This document shows, one piece after another, positions 1 to 8,969 of a DNA stretch of 64,000 nt. The DNA lies in the NCBI GenBank assembly GCA_025655575.1, contig JAHXIP010000003.1, positions 62,001 to 126,000 on the forward strand, given 5' to 3'. A program made the position numbers and the translations under genes. Position 1 is the first letter of the stretch. The number at the start of each line of letters is the position of its first letter. The DNA is from Candidatus Thiodiazotropha sp. (ex Monitilora ramsayi). Its GTDB lineage: Bacteria; Pseudomonadota; Gammaproteobacteria; Chromatiales; Chromatiaceae. The notes beneath the pieces were generated by a model. It did not search any database and was not told the DNA's origin. It saw nothing but the letters and a program-made list of their open reading frames with translations.

Positions 1-743
1 GTGACATCATTAACACCATACTTGATGGTATCTTTGATGCTATCCAACAGAGTCTCGCCATCAGCAGGCATGAAACGGTAAATTCCATCCGTCAGGTTAG
101 CAGAACCCAGAACCGCCATACCCTTACCGTCCATCCCGTGACAGGCAATACAGCCCTTCTGGGTGAAGTTAGGATCGGAAGTGGGATTGCCAGCTTCAAT
201 CGCTTTCGCCAGGCTGTCGATCTCCGTATCGGAAAGGATCTTACCATGTGCGGTCATGATGCCTTTGCGGCCCATGGCAATGGTCTGCTGGATATTGTCG
301 ATGGCACCACCGTACAACCAGTCGTCATCTGCCAAGACAGGAAATCCGGGACCACCCTGACCGCCACCACCATGACAAGCCGCGCAGTTATCACCAAATA
401 GTACCTTGGCAGAAGCGACCGTATAGTCAGAAAGACCTGGCATTGCCAAAATCTCGCTGGCACTCAGCCCTTCAATCTGAGTTTCGTACTGAGCACGGAC
501 GCTCTCGACCTCAGCGACACCCTTTTCGTACTCCTGCATCTGGGACCAGTCCATGATACCTTTTGTGTTCCCATCAATGGTAGGCCACATGGGATAGAGC
601 ACACCATAGGCTATCCACCAGATCACAGAAGCCCAGAAAGCTATCATCCACCAGCGTGGGGGCGGGTTACTCAGCTCCCGGAGGTTATCATCCCATATAT
701 GTCCGGTATTGTTTTCACCCGGAAATGGATTATTTTCCGCCAT
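1..743 (-). CDS. ccoP: Cytochrome c oxidase cbb3-type, subunit III (CcoP), C-terminus beyond window
   Basis: This is the dihaem c-type subunit of the cbb3 oxidase, which takes electrons from periplasmic donors and passes them to CcoO/CcoN. I translated the minus strand by hand from ATG at 743. The protein has a short cytoplasmic N-terminus, one membrane segment around residues 30-48 (WWMIAFWASVIWWIAYGV), and two CxxCH haem sites, CAACH and CIACH. The reading frame stays open to base 1, so the C-terminal end is missing. The start overlaps the end of ccoQ by 14 bases, as expected for translational coupling. It is the last visible gene of the ccoNOQP operon. Confidence 0.95.
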   Translation of the reverse strand, partial: MAENNPFPGENNTGHIWDDNLRELSNPPPRWWMIAFWASVIWWIAYGVLYPMWPTIDGNTKGIMDWSQMQEYEKGVAEVESVRAQYETQIEGLSASEILAMPGLSDYTVASAKVLFGDNCAACHGGGGQGGPGFPVLADDDWLYGGAIDNIQQTIAMGRKGIMTAHGKILSDTEIDSLAKAIEAGNPTSDPNFTQKGCIACHGMDGKGMAVLGSANLTDGIYRFMPADGETLLDSIKDTIKYGVNDV

Positions 744-903
744 TTTTATCTCCGCTATCAATTGCATCATCGTCCATCGGGATAAAGCGATTCTGTTCCA
801 GCTTATCCTTGTTTTTTGGACGTAGTGCGTAGAAATACACGACTATCATGAGCAGGAAGGCGACAACCGTCATGGTCAGACCGATCCAATCATTGGTGGT
901 CAT
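730..903 (-). CDS. ccoQ: Cytochrome c oxidase cbb3-type, small subunit (CcoQ)
   Basis: Small single-pass membrane subunit that helps assemble or stabilise the cbb3 oxidase. A longer frame opens at 963 inside ccoO, but the ATG at 903 is preceded by GGGAGG at a 2-4 base spacing and gives a 57-residue protein of the usual CcoQ size and shape. That shape is a short N-terminus, one hydrophobic helix (WIGLTMTVVAFLLMIVVYFY), then a charged tail. It lies 34 bases after ccoO and overlaps ccoP by 14 bases. Identity rests on position and topology, because CcoQ sequences are poorly conserved. Confidence 0.85.
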   Translation of the reverse strand: MTTNDWIGLTMTVVAFLLMIVVYFYALRPKNKDKLEQNRFIPMDDDAIDSGDKNGGK

Positions 904-937
904 CGCCTCCCAGTCAGTATGAAAGTACTCTTTCAGA

Positions 938-1651
938 CTATTCACGATAGACCTTGTTATCATCGAGCTTTGTCATGGTGCCCAGTACCTGCAGATAGGC
1001 CACCATCGCGTCCTCTTCGGTCTTGCCAGCCAGCTCAGCATTTGCGCTGGCGATATCTTCATCGGTGTAAGGCACACCCATGAGTCTCATGACCTTGAAG
1101 CGCGTCACCATATCCACACCCTCGACAGAATTATCCTTCAGCCAGGGATAGTTAGGCATGACAGACTCGGGCACAACAGAGCGTGGTGCACGAAGATGTT
1201 TACGATGCCAGTCGTCGGAGTACTTACCACCCAGGCGGGCGATGTCGGGACCGGTACGCTTGGAACCCCACTGGAAGGGATGGTCATACATGGACTCAGA
1301 AGCCAGTGAGTAGTGTCCATAACGCTCCTTCTCATCGCGGAACGGACGAATCATCTGGGAGTGGCAGACATAGCAACCCTCCTTCTGATAGATGTCACGA
1401 CCGGCCAACTCCAGTGCGGTATAGGGACGCATGCCTTCACCAGGCTTGTAGTCTTGCAGTGTCTGACCAGGTTTGCGCTGCCAGACCAGTTCAGGTGCGG
1501 CATTGTGTTCCATGGTGCTCTTTTGTGTGAACAACGGTACGATCTCGACCAGACCACCTACTGACAGAGCTAATGCCAGGAGAATCAGGAGCAACCAGAC
1601 GTTTTTCTCCATCTTCTCCTGAAAGTTTTTTGATTGGTTATCATTCGCCAT
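938..1651 (-). CDS. ccoO: Cytochrome c oxidase cbb3-type, subunit II (CcoO)
   Basis: Monohaem c-type subunit of cbb3 oxidase, 237 residues, anchored by an N-terminal membrane helix (residues about 18-40) with the haem domain in the periplasm. The haem-binding motif is CYVCH near residue 93, followed by MIRPF, and a conserved MPNYPWL segment lies further on that should provide the axial Met. The start has GGGGG about 10 bases upstream. It is 20 bases after ccoN in the same operon. Confidence 0.97.
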   Translation of the reverse strand: MANDNQSKNFQEKMEKNVWLLLILLALALSVGGLVEIVPLFTQKSTMEHNAAPELVWQRKPGQTLQDYKPGEGMRPYTALELAGRDIYQKEGCYVCHSQMIRPFRDEKERYGHYSLASESMYDHPFQWGSKRTGPDIARLGGKYSDDWHRKHLRAPRSVVPESVMPNYPWLKDNSVEGVDMVTRFKVMRLMGVPYTDEDIASANAELAGKTEEDAMVAYLQVLGTMTKLDDNKVYRE

Positions 1652-1671
1652 TTTGCGAAACCCCCTTTGAA

Positions 1672-3105
1672 TTATGCACTAGCCGCAGCGGTGCGGGCCT
1701 GCTGTAGACTACCTTCACCGGCTGCCTTTTTGACGGTCATCAGTACGTTGATGAGCATCAGCACTGCGCCGAGCAGGAAGATAGCACCGCCCACGGTACG
1801 CATGGCGTAGTAGGGATGCATGGCTTCGACAGACTCCGCGAAGGTGTAGGCAAGGGTGCCGTACTCATCGTATGCACGCCACATCAGGCCCTGCATAATG
1901 CCGGAGACCCACATGGCAACCACATAGATAACAGCACCAATGGTGGCGGTCCAGAAGTGAGCATTGATCAGCTTGGTGGACCACATCTCGGTGTGGAAGG
2001 TACGCGTCATCATGTGGTAGATGGCGCCGATAGCAACCATGGCCACCCAACCCAACGCGCCGGAATGCACATGACCAACCGTCCAGTCAGTGTAATGAGA
2101 GAGTGCATTGACGGTCTTCAGCGACATGACCGGACCTTCGAAGGTGGACATGGCATAGAAGGCCAGAGACATGATCATGAAACGCAGGACGTAGTCGGTA
2201 CGCAGCTTATCCCAAGCACCTGAGAGGGTCATCATACCGTTCACGGCACCGCCCCAAGAGGGAATGATCATAGCCAGGGAGACAGCAGCACCCAGCGAGC
2301 CGGTCCAATCCGGTAGTGCGGTGTACTGCAGATGGTGAGCACCCAACCAGACATAACCGAACATCAGCGCCCAGAAATGGATAACCGACAGACGGTAGGA
2401 GTAAACCGGACGACCTGCCTGCTTAGGCACGAAGTAGTACATGATGCCGAGGAAGCCCGCAGTCAGGTAGAAACCTACCGCGTTGTGGCCCCACCACCAC
2501 TGCACCATGGCGTCCTGTACGCCGGAGAAAAGGGAGTAAGACTTAAACAGATCCACCGGGATCGCCAGACTGTTGACGACGTGCAGATAAGTAATCATTA
2601 CCATCATGCCGAGGAAGAACCAGTTCGACACGTAGATGTGTGAAGACTTACGGGTCGCCAGTGTCATGATGAAGTTGAAGGAGTAGACAAGCCAGACAAC
2701 CGCAATCAACAGATCGATCGGCCATTCAAGCTCAGCGTACTCTTTACCCTGGGTGATGCCGAGCGGATAGCTGACAACGGCCAGGACAATGATCAGGTTC
2801 CAACCCCAGAAAACAAACCAGGCGAGCTTATCACTCCACAACCGGACACCACAGGTACGCTGTACGCTGTAGTAGGAGGTTGCCATCAATGCACATCCGC
2901 CAAAGGCGAAAATAACTGCATTGGTGTGGAGCGGACGTAGACGCCCGAAAGAGATATACGGAAGATCGAAGTTTAGAAACGGCCATGCCAGTTCAGCGGC
3001 AATGTATACACCCACTAGTGCGCCTACGACTAGGTAGACTGTGGCCATGACGGTAAACCAGCGTACAACATCGAAGTTGTATTTCTGCTCGGCTGCGGCG
3101 TCCAT
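1672..3105 (-). CDS. ccoN: Cytochrome c oxidase cbb3-type, catalytic subunit I (CcoN)
   Basis: Catalytic haem-copper subunit of the high-affinity cbb3 oxidase. It reduces oxygen at the haem b3-CuB site and contributes to the proton gradient. The frame extends upstream to 3273, but the ATG at 3105 begins the normal CcoN N-terminus ([17 protein letters not shown]), gives 477 residues, and follows an AAAGGGGGG ribosome-binding site. Visible family features are about 12 hydrophobic helices, the [11 protein letters not shown] haem-ligand region and [13 protein letters not shown] around the CuB histidine. The upstream region holds FNR/CRP-type palindromes, consistent with induction at low oxygen. 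Confidence 0.97.
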   Translation of the reverse strand: MDAAAEQKYNFDVVRWFTVMATVYLVVGALVGVYIAAELAWPFLNFDLPYISFGRLRPLHTNAVIFAFGGCALMATSYYSVQRTCGVRLWSDKLAWFVFWGWNLIIVLAVVSYPLGITQGKEYAELEWPIDLLIAVVWLVYSFNFIMTLATRKSSHIYVSNWFFLGMMVMITYLHVVNSLAIPVDLFKSYSLFSGVQDAMVQWWWGHNAVGFYLTAGFLGIMYYFVPKQAGRPVYSYRLSVIHFWALMFGYVWLGAHHLQYTALPDWTGSLGAAVSLAMIIPSWGGAVNGMMTLSGAWDKLRTDYVLRFMIMSLAFYAMSTFEGPVMSLKTVNALSHYTDWTVGHVHSGALGWVAMVAIGAIYHMMTRTFHTEMWSTKLINAHFWTATIGAVIYVVAMWVSGIMQGLMWRAYDEYGTLAYTFAESVEAMHPYYAMRTVGGAIFLLGAVLMLINVLMTVKKAAGEGSLQQARTAAASA

Positions 3106-3204
3106 GAACCCCCCTTTATTTAACAGATTATTGAAATACCCAAATATTCTTGCTCGACAAAAACGTCTCGCAAAACCCAAGTGCGCCATATGACGCATTT
3201 GAGC

Positions 3205-3218
3205 GTGACATATATCAC
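3205..3218. promoter_or_regulatory. CRP/FNR-type palindrome upstream of ccoN
   Basis: GTGACATATATCAC is a two-half-site palindrome with core GTGA-N6-TCAC. Its centre lies about 105 bases upstream of the ccoN start. The spacing fits CRP-family operators, and the sequence differs from the FNR consensus (TTGAT-N4-ATCAA) at three positions. Which regulator uses it is inferred. Confidence 0.5.
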
Positions 3219-3322
3219 TCTTTATCGATGCAGATGTCAATACGAAATTAAGGGAAAATGCAACTGCATACACCTAGATAACGCATTGAAACTCAATGCA
3301 ATTTATAGGCTCATTAACTCAA

Positions 3323-3336
3323 TTGACATAGATCAA
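3323..3336. promoter_or_regulatory. FNR-type site (anaerobox) upstream of ccoN
   Basis: TTGACATAGATCAA matches 9 of the 10 specified bases of the FNR consensus TTGAT-N4-ATCAA. It lies about 220 bases upstream of ccoN and about 240 bases downstream of an FNR-type gene. A near-identical 15-base block recurs at 34300-34315. The rest of 3106-3576 shows no convincing gene. Confidence 0.6.
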
Positions 3337-3576
3337 CGAAATGCAAGAAAGCACACTTGTTTTAGAAGAAATACAACTTAAAAGCGCTCTTCCAGTAACC
3401 AAGAAAAATGGTCAAGAAACTGGGATGAGAATCATTACCAAAATAAACAACCTGTACGTATACAGCACGGTAACGAATCAATGGCGGAATTAGATGCTTT
3501 TACTGACGCGACTTTATAAAGAAAAGATCATACGCCTATTACTGAAATTAAGCAGTTACTCCTCAGTGATATCGGT

Positions 3577-4326
3577 TCAACTGGCAAAGGCTATCTCATT
3601 CAGGCTGGCTCGATCGATCAGTTGAAGCTGTTTTTTTCGAAGCCGGATCAGGCCTTCACTCTGGAATTTCGTCAATAACCTGCTGACGGTCTCCCGGGCA
3701 AGACCCAGATAGCTGCCGATATCACTTCGGGACATTCGTAGCGTAACGCTCGCGGGTGAGAAACCTCGGCTTTTTAATCTCTCCGAAAGCGACAACAGGA
3801 AAGCGGCCATTCGCTGCTCGGCACTCTGCCGCACCAGTGAGGAGGTCACAAGGTGATTCAGCGCCACTTCCTTACCAAGCATCTCAATAAGCGCCTTCTG
3901 AATCGTTTCCAGCGGCCGACCCGATTCAATCAGCCGTCCCAGTTGCAACTGGCAGACCTGGCCTGATTCCAGCGCACGTACACCGCATGAGTAGCGGCGT
4001 TCAGCCATGCCCTCGGCACCAATCAATTCGCCAGCAAAATAGAATCCAACAACCCGTTCCCCGTCTCCAGGCTCATTAATCACGGCCTTGAAAGAACCAG
4101 ACTTGACGGCATAGATGTAATCGCAGGCCTGACCGGGTTTGAACAGCATTTCACCCATGACCACACGCTGCCGCCTCATCAGAATACCTTCGGGTACACC
4201 ACTTCCCGCTTCCGCGTAGTCAAGAACCTGGCACATGGGATCGAGGCCGCAATCACAGCATTCGACCTCCTCTGACTGCGGTATTTCCGTATCGCTACAG
4301 ATACGGTAGATATTTTCTTTGCTCAT
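3577..4326 (-). CDS. fnr: FNR-type oxygen-responsive Crp/Fnr regulator
   Basis: Transcription factor of 249 residues expected to sense oxygen through a [4Fe-4S] cluster. Cys23, Cys26 and Cys32 give the FNR spacing C-X2-C-X5-C. Cys125 lies 93 residues after Cys32, the same distance as between the third and fourth cluster ligands of E. coli FNR. Extra cysteines lie at 10, 24 and 114. A cyclic-nucleotide-type fold follows, then a helix-turn-helix whose recognition helix ([12 protein letters not shown]) keeps the E..SR residues that read TTGAT. Its ATG overlaps the rpoS stop in ATGA, so it should be translationally coupled to rpoS. Targets probably include ccoN. Confidence 0.93.
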   Translation of the reverse strand: MSKENIYRICSDTEIPQSEEVECCDCGLDPMCQVLDYAEAGSGVPEGILMRRQRVVMGEMLFKPGQACDYIYAVKSGSFKAVINEPGDGERVVGFYFAGELIGAEGMAERRYSCGVRALESGQVCQLQLGRLIESGRPLETIQKALIEMLGKEVALNHLVTSSLVRQSAEQRMAAFLLSLSERLKSRGFSPASVTLRMSRSDIGSYLGLARETVSRLLTKFQSEGLIRLRKKQLQLIDRASLNEIAFAS

Positions 4327-5324
4327 TTGAAGATCGATTCGACGGAAAAACCGTCCCGCTCCAAAATATCCCTGAGGCGTCTCAGCGCATCCATCTGGAT
4401 CTGCCGCACCCGCTCCCTTGTTACACCTAACTCGTTGGCAACTTGCTCCAGAGTTGAATTTTCGTAACCATGCAAGCCGAAACGCCGCTCAACCACCTCG
4501 CGTTGTTTGTCGTTCAATTTGCCCAGCCAGCGATCAAGATTGGCGTTCAATCCATCATTCTGGATATCTACCGTGGGGTCGTGACTCTTCTCGTCTGCAA
4601 TCGTATCTAACAACGGTTTGTCAGCATCCTTGCCAAAAGGAGTATCCACCGAGGTCACGCGCTCATTCAGCCCGAGCATACGCTTTACCTCATCGATCGG
4701 CCTGTCGAGCAGGTCTGCAATCTCCTCTGAACTGGGCTCATGATCCAGGGATTGAGCCAGTTTGCGCGCTGCACGAAGATAGACATTGATCTCCTTGACC
4801 ACATGGATCGGCAGGCGGATGGTGCGGGTCTGGTTCATGATCGCCCGCTCGATGGTCTGGCGGATCCACCAGGTGGCATAGGTTGAAAAGCGAAAGCCCC
4901 GCTCGGGGTCAAACTTCTCAACGGCCCGGATCAACCCAAGATTACCCTCCTCAATGAGATCCAGCAGGGCTAGCCCCCGGTTCATATAGCGCCGGGCAAT
5001 CTTTACCACCAGGCGAAGATTACTCTCAATCATTCGCTGTCTGGCAGCCTGGTCGCCCTTTTGCGCAAGGCGGGAGAAGTAGACCTCCTCTTCAGCCGTC
5101 AGGAGTTTCGAGATACCGATCTCATTCAGGTAGAGCCGGGTGGCGTCCATCTGCGCATCAGCAGGCTCCGGCGCCTTAAACTTCAGGACTTCTTCGGTGG
5201 TTTCCGGCGATTCGGTGATAACTTCCACATCCTCACTGTCTTCACCCTTTTCAGTGATGGCAGAATCTTCATCAATCACCGGGCTATCGGTACTATCATC
5301 CGCTTCAACGGAACGCTTACTCAT
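4323..5324 (-). CDS. rpoS: RNA polymerase sigma factor RpoS
   Basis: Stationary-phase and general-stress sigma factor, 333 residues. Domains in order are an acidic N-terminus (1-55), region 1.2 ([19 protein letters not shown]), region 2 with [37 protein letters not shown] and [11 protein letters not shown], then region 3 and region 4 ending in the helix-turn-helix [18 protein letters not shown]. Position downstream of nlpD in a surE-pcm-DedA-nlpD block separates it from RpoD and RpoH. It is followed by an FNR gene with a 4-base overlap. The start lies 87 bases after nlpD. In many relatives the rpoS promoter sits inside nlpD, which is not tested here. Confidence 0.96.
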   Translation of the reverse strand: MSKRSVEADDSTDSPVIDEDSAITEKGEDSEDVEVITESPETTEEVLKFKAPEPADAQMDATRLYLNEIGISKLLTAEEEVYFSRLAQKGDQAARQRMIESNLRLVVKIARRYMNRGLALLDLIEEGNLGLIRAVEKFDPERGFRFSTYATWWIRQTIERAIMNQTRTIRLPIHVVKEINVYLRAARKLAQSLDHEPSSEEIADLLDRPIDEVKRMLGLNERVTSVDTPFGKDADKPLLDTIADEKSHDPTVDIQNDGLNANLDRWLGKLNDKQREVVERRFGLHGYENSTLEQVANELGVTRERVRQIQMDALRRLRDILERDGFSVESIFK

Positions 5325-5411
5325 TACACTCCACTCCCAAGGTGGATACGGTCATGGTTCGACACGCATCCCGATAACTTCGATACCGCCTGACATAATT
5401 GCCTATTGTTT

Positions 5412-6266
5412 TTATCTGCGAGGTAATAAAGGCAACGGATTGACCGGTTTACCTTGCCGCCTGATCTCAAAATGAAGCACAGGTTGGCCACCGCTGTTTG
5501 GTGAGCCCATCCTTGCTACGACTTCACCACGCTTCACTGTATCGCCTTCTCTAACCACTAACTTACTGTTGTAACCATAGGCACTCAAGTAAGACTGATC
5601 GTGCTTTATGATGACAAGGTTGCCATACCCCACCAGTCCATTGCCAGCATAAACCACCTTACCAGCTTCAGATGCTGTGACAGGTTGCCCCATTGCCCCT
5701 TCAATCCATACCCCTTTACGGGTAGCGTCTCCACGCGAAAAGGTCTGAACTACTCTCCCTTTCGTCGGCCAACCCCAAGTTAACTTAAGCCGTTTCTCCG
5801 GTTTGGGCTTGACGGAGGATCGGGCCTGCTGAACGGAAGGTTTCTTGGCAGGCCGAGTCGTCTTTTTTGCAGAAGTTGTAGGTGGAGGCGGGCTACTTGT
5901 CCGGGGTACAGATGTGGATGCCTGTCTCGGTTTATTCGCTGCCTGCTGACTGGACTCCGGTGGCTTGAGTCGCAAGCGTTGGCCAGGGAAAATCTGGTAA
6001 GCCGGTGGACGGATACCGTTCCACCACGCCAATTGCTGATAGGGCAGGTTTTGTCGCCAGGCGATCGAGTAGAGCGTATCTCCCTTCTGAACCAAGTAGT
6101 AACTACGGGTATAGTGAGGAGGACGCGAAGCCTGCCTGGTCGACACCCTGGGCTTTGAATCAGATTCAGAGCGGGAGTAGACGGGAGCACTCCCCCTTGA
6201 ACTGCATCCAAGGCTGCTCAACAAGAGGCTGGAAAGAAGGAACAATCCAAACACTCTGATGATCAA
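5412..6266 (-). CDS. nlpD: NlpD-like murein hydrolase activator lipoprotein (LysM + LytM/M23)
   Basis: Outer-membrane lipoprotein that activates an amidase for septal peptidoglycan splitting. It has a lipoprotein signal ending in LSSLGC, a LysM domain (YLVQKGDTLYSIAWR to FPGQRLRLK), a Pro/Ser/Lys-rich linker, and a C-terminal LytM domain (VYAGNGLVGYGNLVIIKH to PVLHFEIRRQGKPVNPL). The catalytic HxGxD and HxH set is incomplete, as in activators. The frame opens at 6407 inside the preceding gene. I prefer TTG at 6266, with GGGGCGG about 10 bases upstream, or GTG at 6254, because both give a normal signal peptide. The start is uncertain. Confidence 0.9.
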   Translation of the reverse strand: MIIRVFGLFLLSSLLLSSLGCSSRGSAPVYSRSESDSKPRVSTRQASRPPHYTRSYYLVQKGDTLYSIAWRQNLPYQQLAWWNGIRPPAYQIFPGQRLRLKPPESSQQAANKPRQASTSVPRTSSPPPPTTSAKKTTRPAKKPSVQQARSSVKPKPEKRLKLTWGWPTKGRVVQTFSRGDATRKGVWIEGAMGQPVTASEAGKVVYAGNGLVGYGNLVIIKHDQSYLSAYGYNSKLVVREGDTVKRGEVVARMGSPNSGGQPVLHFEIRRQGKPVNPLPLLPRR

Positions 6267-6303
6267 TTGACAATTACCGCCCCACAAATTGATACCCCAT
6301 CTC

Positions 6304-6885
6304 CTAGGAAGATTTGAGAAACACCACTGCCAAACCGAAGACAACCACCAATAACCAGCCAAGGAGATCGACATAGCGATGCAACGCCTTCTCCATCCGT
6401 TCCCCACCCAAGGCCATCAGTCCAGCCACCAGAAAGAAACGGGCACCCCGGCCAATGATTGAAGCCAGCAGGAAGGGCAATAGAGCCATAGAGATCACAC
6501 CGGCGGTGATAGTGAAGATCTTATAGGGTATTGGTGAAAAACCTGCCAGAAAAATTGCCCAGAATCCCCAAGCTTCGAACCAACCCTGAGCCTTGAGATA
6601 GGCCTGCCAGTAACCCCAGTCATGCAGATAGGGCTCGATCAGATCGAAGGCGAAAACACCGATCACATAACCCAGCAGACCACCGAGCACCGACGCCAAT
6701 GTTGTCAATGCGGCAAAATGCCAGGCGCGTTTGGGTGTAGCCAGACTCATGGGTGCCAGCATTACGTCGGGAGGGATGGGGAAAAAAGAGGATTCAGCGA
6801 AACTCAACCCGACAAGATAGCGTGGCGCATGCGGGTGACGCGACCAACGCATGGCTCGACTATAGAGCGAGGAGAAGAGTCGCAT
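6304..6885 (-). CDS. DedA/VTT-family inner membrane protein (YqaA type)
   Basis: Polytopic membrane protein of 193 residues in the SNARE-associated/VTT family. Members are implicated in lipid flipping and proton-dependent membrane homeostasis. The start ATG at 6885 overlaps the pcm stop by one base (TGATG), which fits far better than the long upstream extension. Visible are FAESSFFPIPPDVMLAPM near the N-terminus, a glycine-rich helix (LASVLGGLLGYVIGVFAFD), FSPIPYKIFTITAGV, and a C-terminal hydrophobic helix. Genes of this family lie between pcm and nlpD in several gammaproteobacteria. The exact substrate is unknown. Confidence 0.85.
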   Translation of the reverse strand: MRLFSSLYSRAMRWSRHPHAPRYLVGLSFAESSFFPIPPDVMLAPMSLATPKRAWHFAALTTLASVLGGLLGYVIGVFAFDLIEPYLHDWGYWQAYLKAQGWFEAWGFWAIFLAGFSPIPYKIFTITAGVISMALLPFLLASIIGRGARFFLVAGLMALGGERMEKALHRYVDLLGWLLVVVFGLAVVFLKSS

Positions 6886-7550
6886 CAGATAGTGCCTCCC
6901 TGCAGCGGCACGAAGTTGGCTGACTCCAACTGTTCCTGCTGATAACCATCCACGGTTCTGGTAATCCTCAACATCACCTGCCCTTGTTTTTTCTGCAACG
7001 GTAGGACGAGCCTGCCACCAACCGCCAACTGTTCCAGTAACTGCTGAGGCAATCCGGTCGGTGATGCAGTCACCAATATGCCATCGAATGGGCCATATTC
7101 CGGCCAACCGATCCCCCCGTCACTGTGTTTGAGACGGATATTTCGTATGCCAAGTTCCCTAAACCGACTCCGCGCCAAATCCAGCAAGGCCTCGATGCGT
7201 TCAACGCTGTACACACGCCTGACCAATTTTGCCAGGATGGCGCACTGAAATCCGGAACCGGTACCGATCTCCAAGACCGTCTCTGGCGTCGCTCCCTGCA
7301 TCAGTGCCTCAGTCATGCGAGCCACCGTATAAGGCTGCGATATGGTCTGACCGTGGCCGATCGGCAAGGCGGTGTCTTCATAGGCTCGGCTGGCCAATGC
7401 CTCATCCACGAAGATGTGCCGCGGCATATTCCGCATGGCTTCAAGCACGGAGATATCACGGATGCCCTTTTCCCGTAGTCGCTGGATCAGCCTTTCCCGC
7501 GTGCGTTGCGAGGTCATACCGATACCCTGATGCTCTGGCCGAATGATCAT
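6885..7550 (-). CDS. pcm: Protein-L-isoaspartate O-methyltransferase
   Basis: Repairs isoaspartyl residues in damaged proteins using S-adenosylmethionine. The 221-residue protein has the family hallmarks [37 protein letters not shown], and the SAM-binding loop [19 protein letters not shown] lies near the end. The start ATG overlaps the surE stop in ATGA, giving translational coupling. A second in-frame Met at residue 12 is possible. It is the second gene of the stress-survival block ending in rpoS. Confidence 0.96.
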   Translation of the reverse strand: MIIRPEHQGIGMTSQRTRERLIQRLREKGIRDISVLEAMRNMPRHIFVDEALASRAYEDTALPIGHGQTISQPYTVARMTEALMQGATPETVLEIGTGSGFQCAILAKLVRRVYSVERIEALLDLARSRFRELGIRNIRLKHSDGGIGWPEYGPFDGILVTASPTGLPQQLLEQLAVGGRLVLPLQKKQGQVMLRITRTVDGYQQEQLESANFVPLQGGTI

Positions 7551-8290
7551 CGGATCAGCCAGTCCTCCACGATACTCAACGCATTATGCCGGGTCAGGTC
7601 CACCTGCAGCGGTGTTACCGAGACAAAACCTTCACGGACGGTATGAAAGTCAGTACCGGGTCCAGCATCCTGTTCAGCACCGGCCGGCCCCACCCAGTAG
7701 ATAGTCTTGCCTCGCGGGTCGGTGGTCTTCACCACCGGCTCGGCCTTATGACGATGCCCCAGACGTGTGGAACGAAAGCCTTGCAACGCCTCATAAGGGA
7801 TGTCGGGTACATTGACATTAAGAATGACATTTTCCGTCAGCGGGCAGCGGGACAGGCGCTGCACCAGCTCAAGCGCAACACGTGCTCCCGTTTCGATATG
7901 TTCGGGTTCATGCGCATTCATCGAGATAGCAATGGCCGGCAGGCCAAGAAAGCGTCCCTCGGTGGCCGCCGCCACGGTACCCGAGTAGAGCACATCATCA
8001 CCCATGTTGGGGCCCGCATTAATACCGGAAACCACCAGATCGGGATCCTCATCGAGTAATCCGGTGATGGCCAGGTGAACGCAATCGGTCGGTGTGCCAT
8101 CCACCCGGATAAAGCCATTCTCCATGGTGCGCGCACGCAGGGGGTTGACCAGCGTGAGTGAATTACTGGCACCGCTACGATCCTGATCCGGCGCCACCAC
8201 CACGATATCAGCGATCGTTGAGAGGGTATTTGCCAGCGCCAGCAGGCCTGGCGCCTGGTAACCATCGTCGTTGCTCAGAAGGATCTTCAT
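7547..8290 (-). CDS. surE: 5'/3'-nucleotidase SurE
   Basis: Metal-dependent nucleoside monophosphatase needed for stationary-phase survival in E. coli. The N-terminus [15 protein letters not shown] carries the metal-binding DD pair. [13 protein letters not shown] and [20 protein letters not shown] complete the active site. I start at ATG 8290, because the residues encoded further upstream (from TTG 8302) are outside the family alignment. It is the first gene of the surE-pcm-DedA-nlpD-rpoS-fnr block. Divergent transcription from the Smr gene leaves about 130 bases for both promoters. Confidence 0.96.
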   Translation of the reverse strand: MKILLSNDDGYQAPGLLALANTLSTIADIVVVAPDQDRSGASNSLTLVNPLRARTMENGFIRVDGTPTDCVHLAITGLLDEDPDLVVSGINAGPNMGDDVLYSGTVAAATEGRFLGLPAIAISMNAHEPEHIETGARVALELVQRLSRCPLTENVILNVNVPDIPYEALQGFRSTRLGHRHKAEPVVKTTDPRGKTIYWVGPAGAEQDAGPGTDFHTVREGFVSVTPLQVDLTRHNALSIVEDWLIR

Positions 8291-8420
8291 ACGGAGGCAC
8301 AATATACTGGAATTGAGAGGCCTTCACACCTTTGAAATGGCCACCCGCACAGCCAGGAGATTGAGATTCCGCCAGACAGCTCCTAACATGCAGATCTACC
8401 CGTTATAAATCACGACTCAC

Positions 8421-8969
8421 ATGAGTAAAGAGAAAGACAAATCCGGTGATGATCGACTCTTCCGGGAGACATTCAGGGATGTCAGCCCGCTAGAAGAACG
8501 CCGTAGCGAACCCTACCGGCGCCGCCTGCCGCCCAGACCACTGAACCTGCCCGTAGGGGATGAGGACGAGACGGAGAGCGATCTCTATTCCGAACAGGAG
8601 ATAGAGACAGGAGAGGAGCTCTACTTTGCACGACCGGGGATACAACAACGGGTCATGCACGATCTGCGCAGAGGCTATCTGGAGATTGGTGCCGAGCTCG
8701 ACCTGCATGGGCTGACCGTGCGCTATGCACGGGAAGATCTCAATCGGTTTCTGGCAGCCTGTAACCAACGGGGAATACGATGCGCCCGCATCATCCACGG
8801 CAAGGGCTACGGTTCAGAGGGCCGGCAACCGGTACTCAAACAAAAGCTCAATCTCTGGTTGAGACAACGGGAAGAAGTGCTCGCCTTCACCTCGGCACCC
8901 CGCCATGATGGGGGAACCGGAGCAGCCTACGTACTGCTGCGCAATCCCAACAAAAGCAAAAGAAAATGA
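8421..8969 (+). CDS. Smr-domain protein (SmrA/YdaL-like putative endonuclease)
   Basis: 182-residue protein with a charged, disordered N-terminal half (about 1-85) and a C-terminal Smr domain. Its motifs are LDLHGLTVRYAREDL, ARIIHGKGYGSEG and GGTGAAYVLLR. Smr domains occur in MutS2 and stand-alone proteins and have nicking endonuclease or RNA-cleaving activity in tested members. The role here is inferred from the family only. The stop overlaps the next start in ATGA. Confidence 0.85.
   Translation: MSKEKDKSGDDRLFRETFRDVSPLEERRSEPYRRRLPPRPLNLPVGDEDETESDLYSEQEIETGEELYFARPGIQQRVMHDLRRGYLEIGAELDLHGLTVRYAREDLNRFLAACNQRGIRCARIIHGKGYGSEGRQPVLKQKLNLWLRQREEVLAFTSAPRHDGGTGAAYVLLRNPNKSKRK

Noticed and set aside
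3181..3381. 66-codon plus-strand ORF in the ccoN upstream region
   Set aside because: No ribosome-binding site, odd composition, and it lies across the regulatory palindromes.
6286..6407. Longer nlpD N-terminus starting at 6407
   Set aside because: It lies inside the DedA-family gene and would precede the lipoprotein signal with about 47 residues of unrelated sequence.
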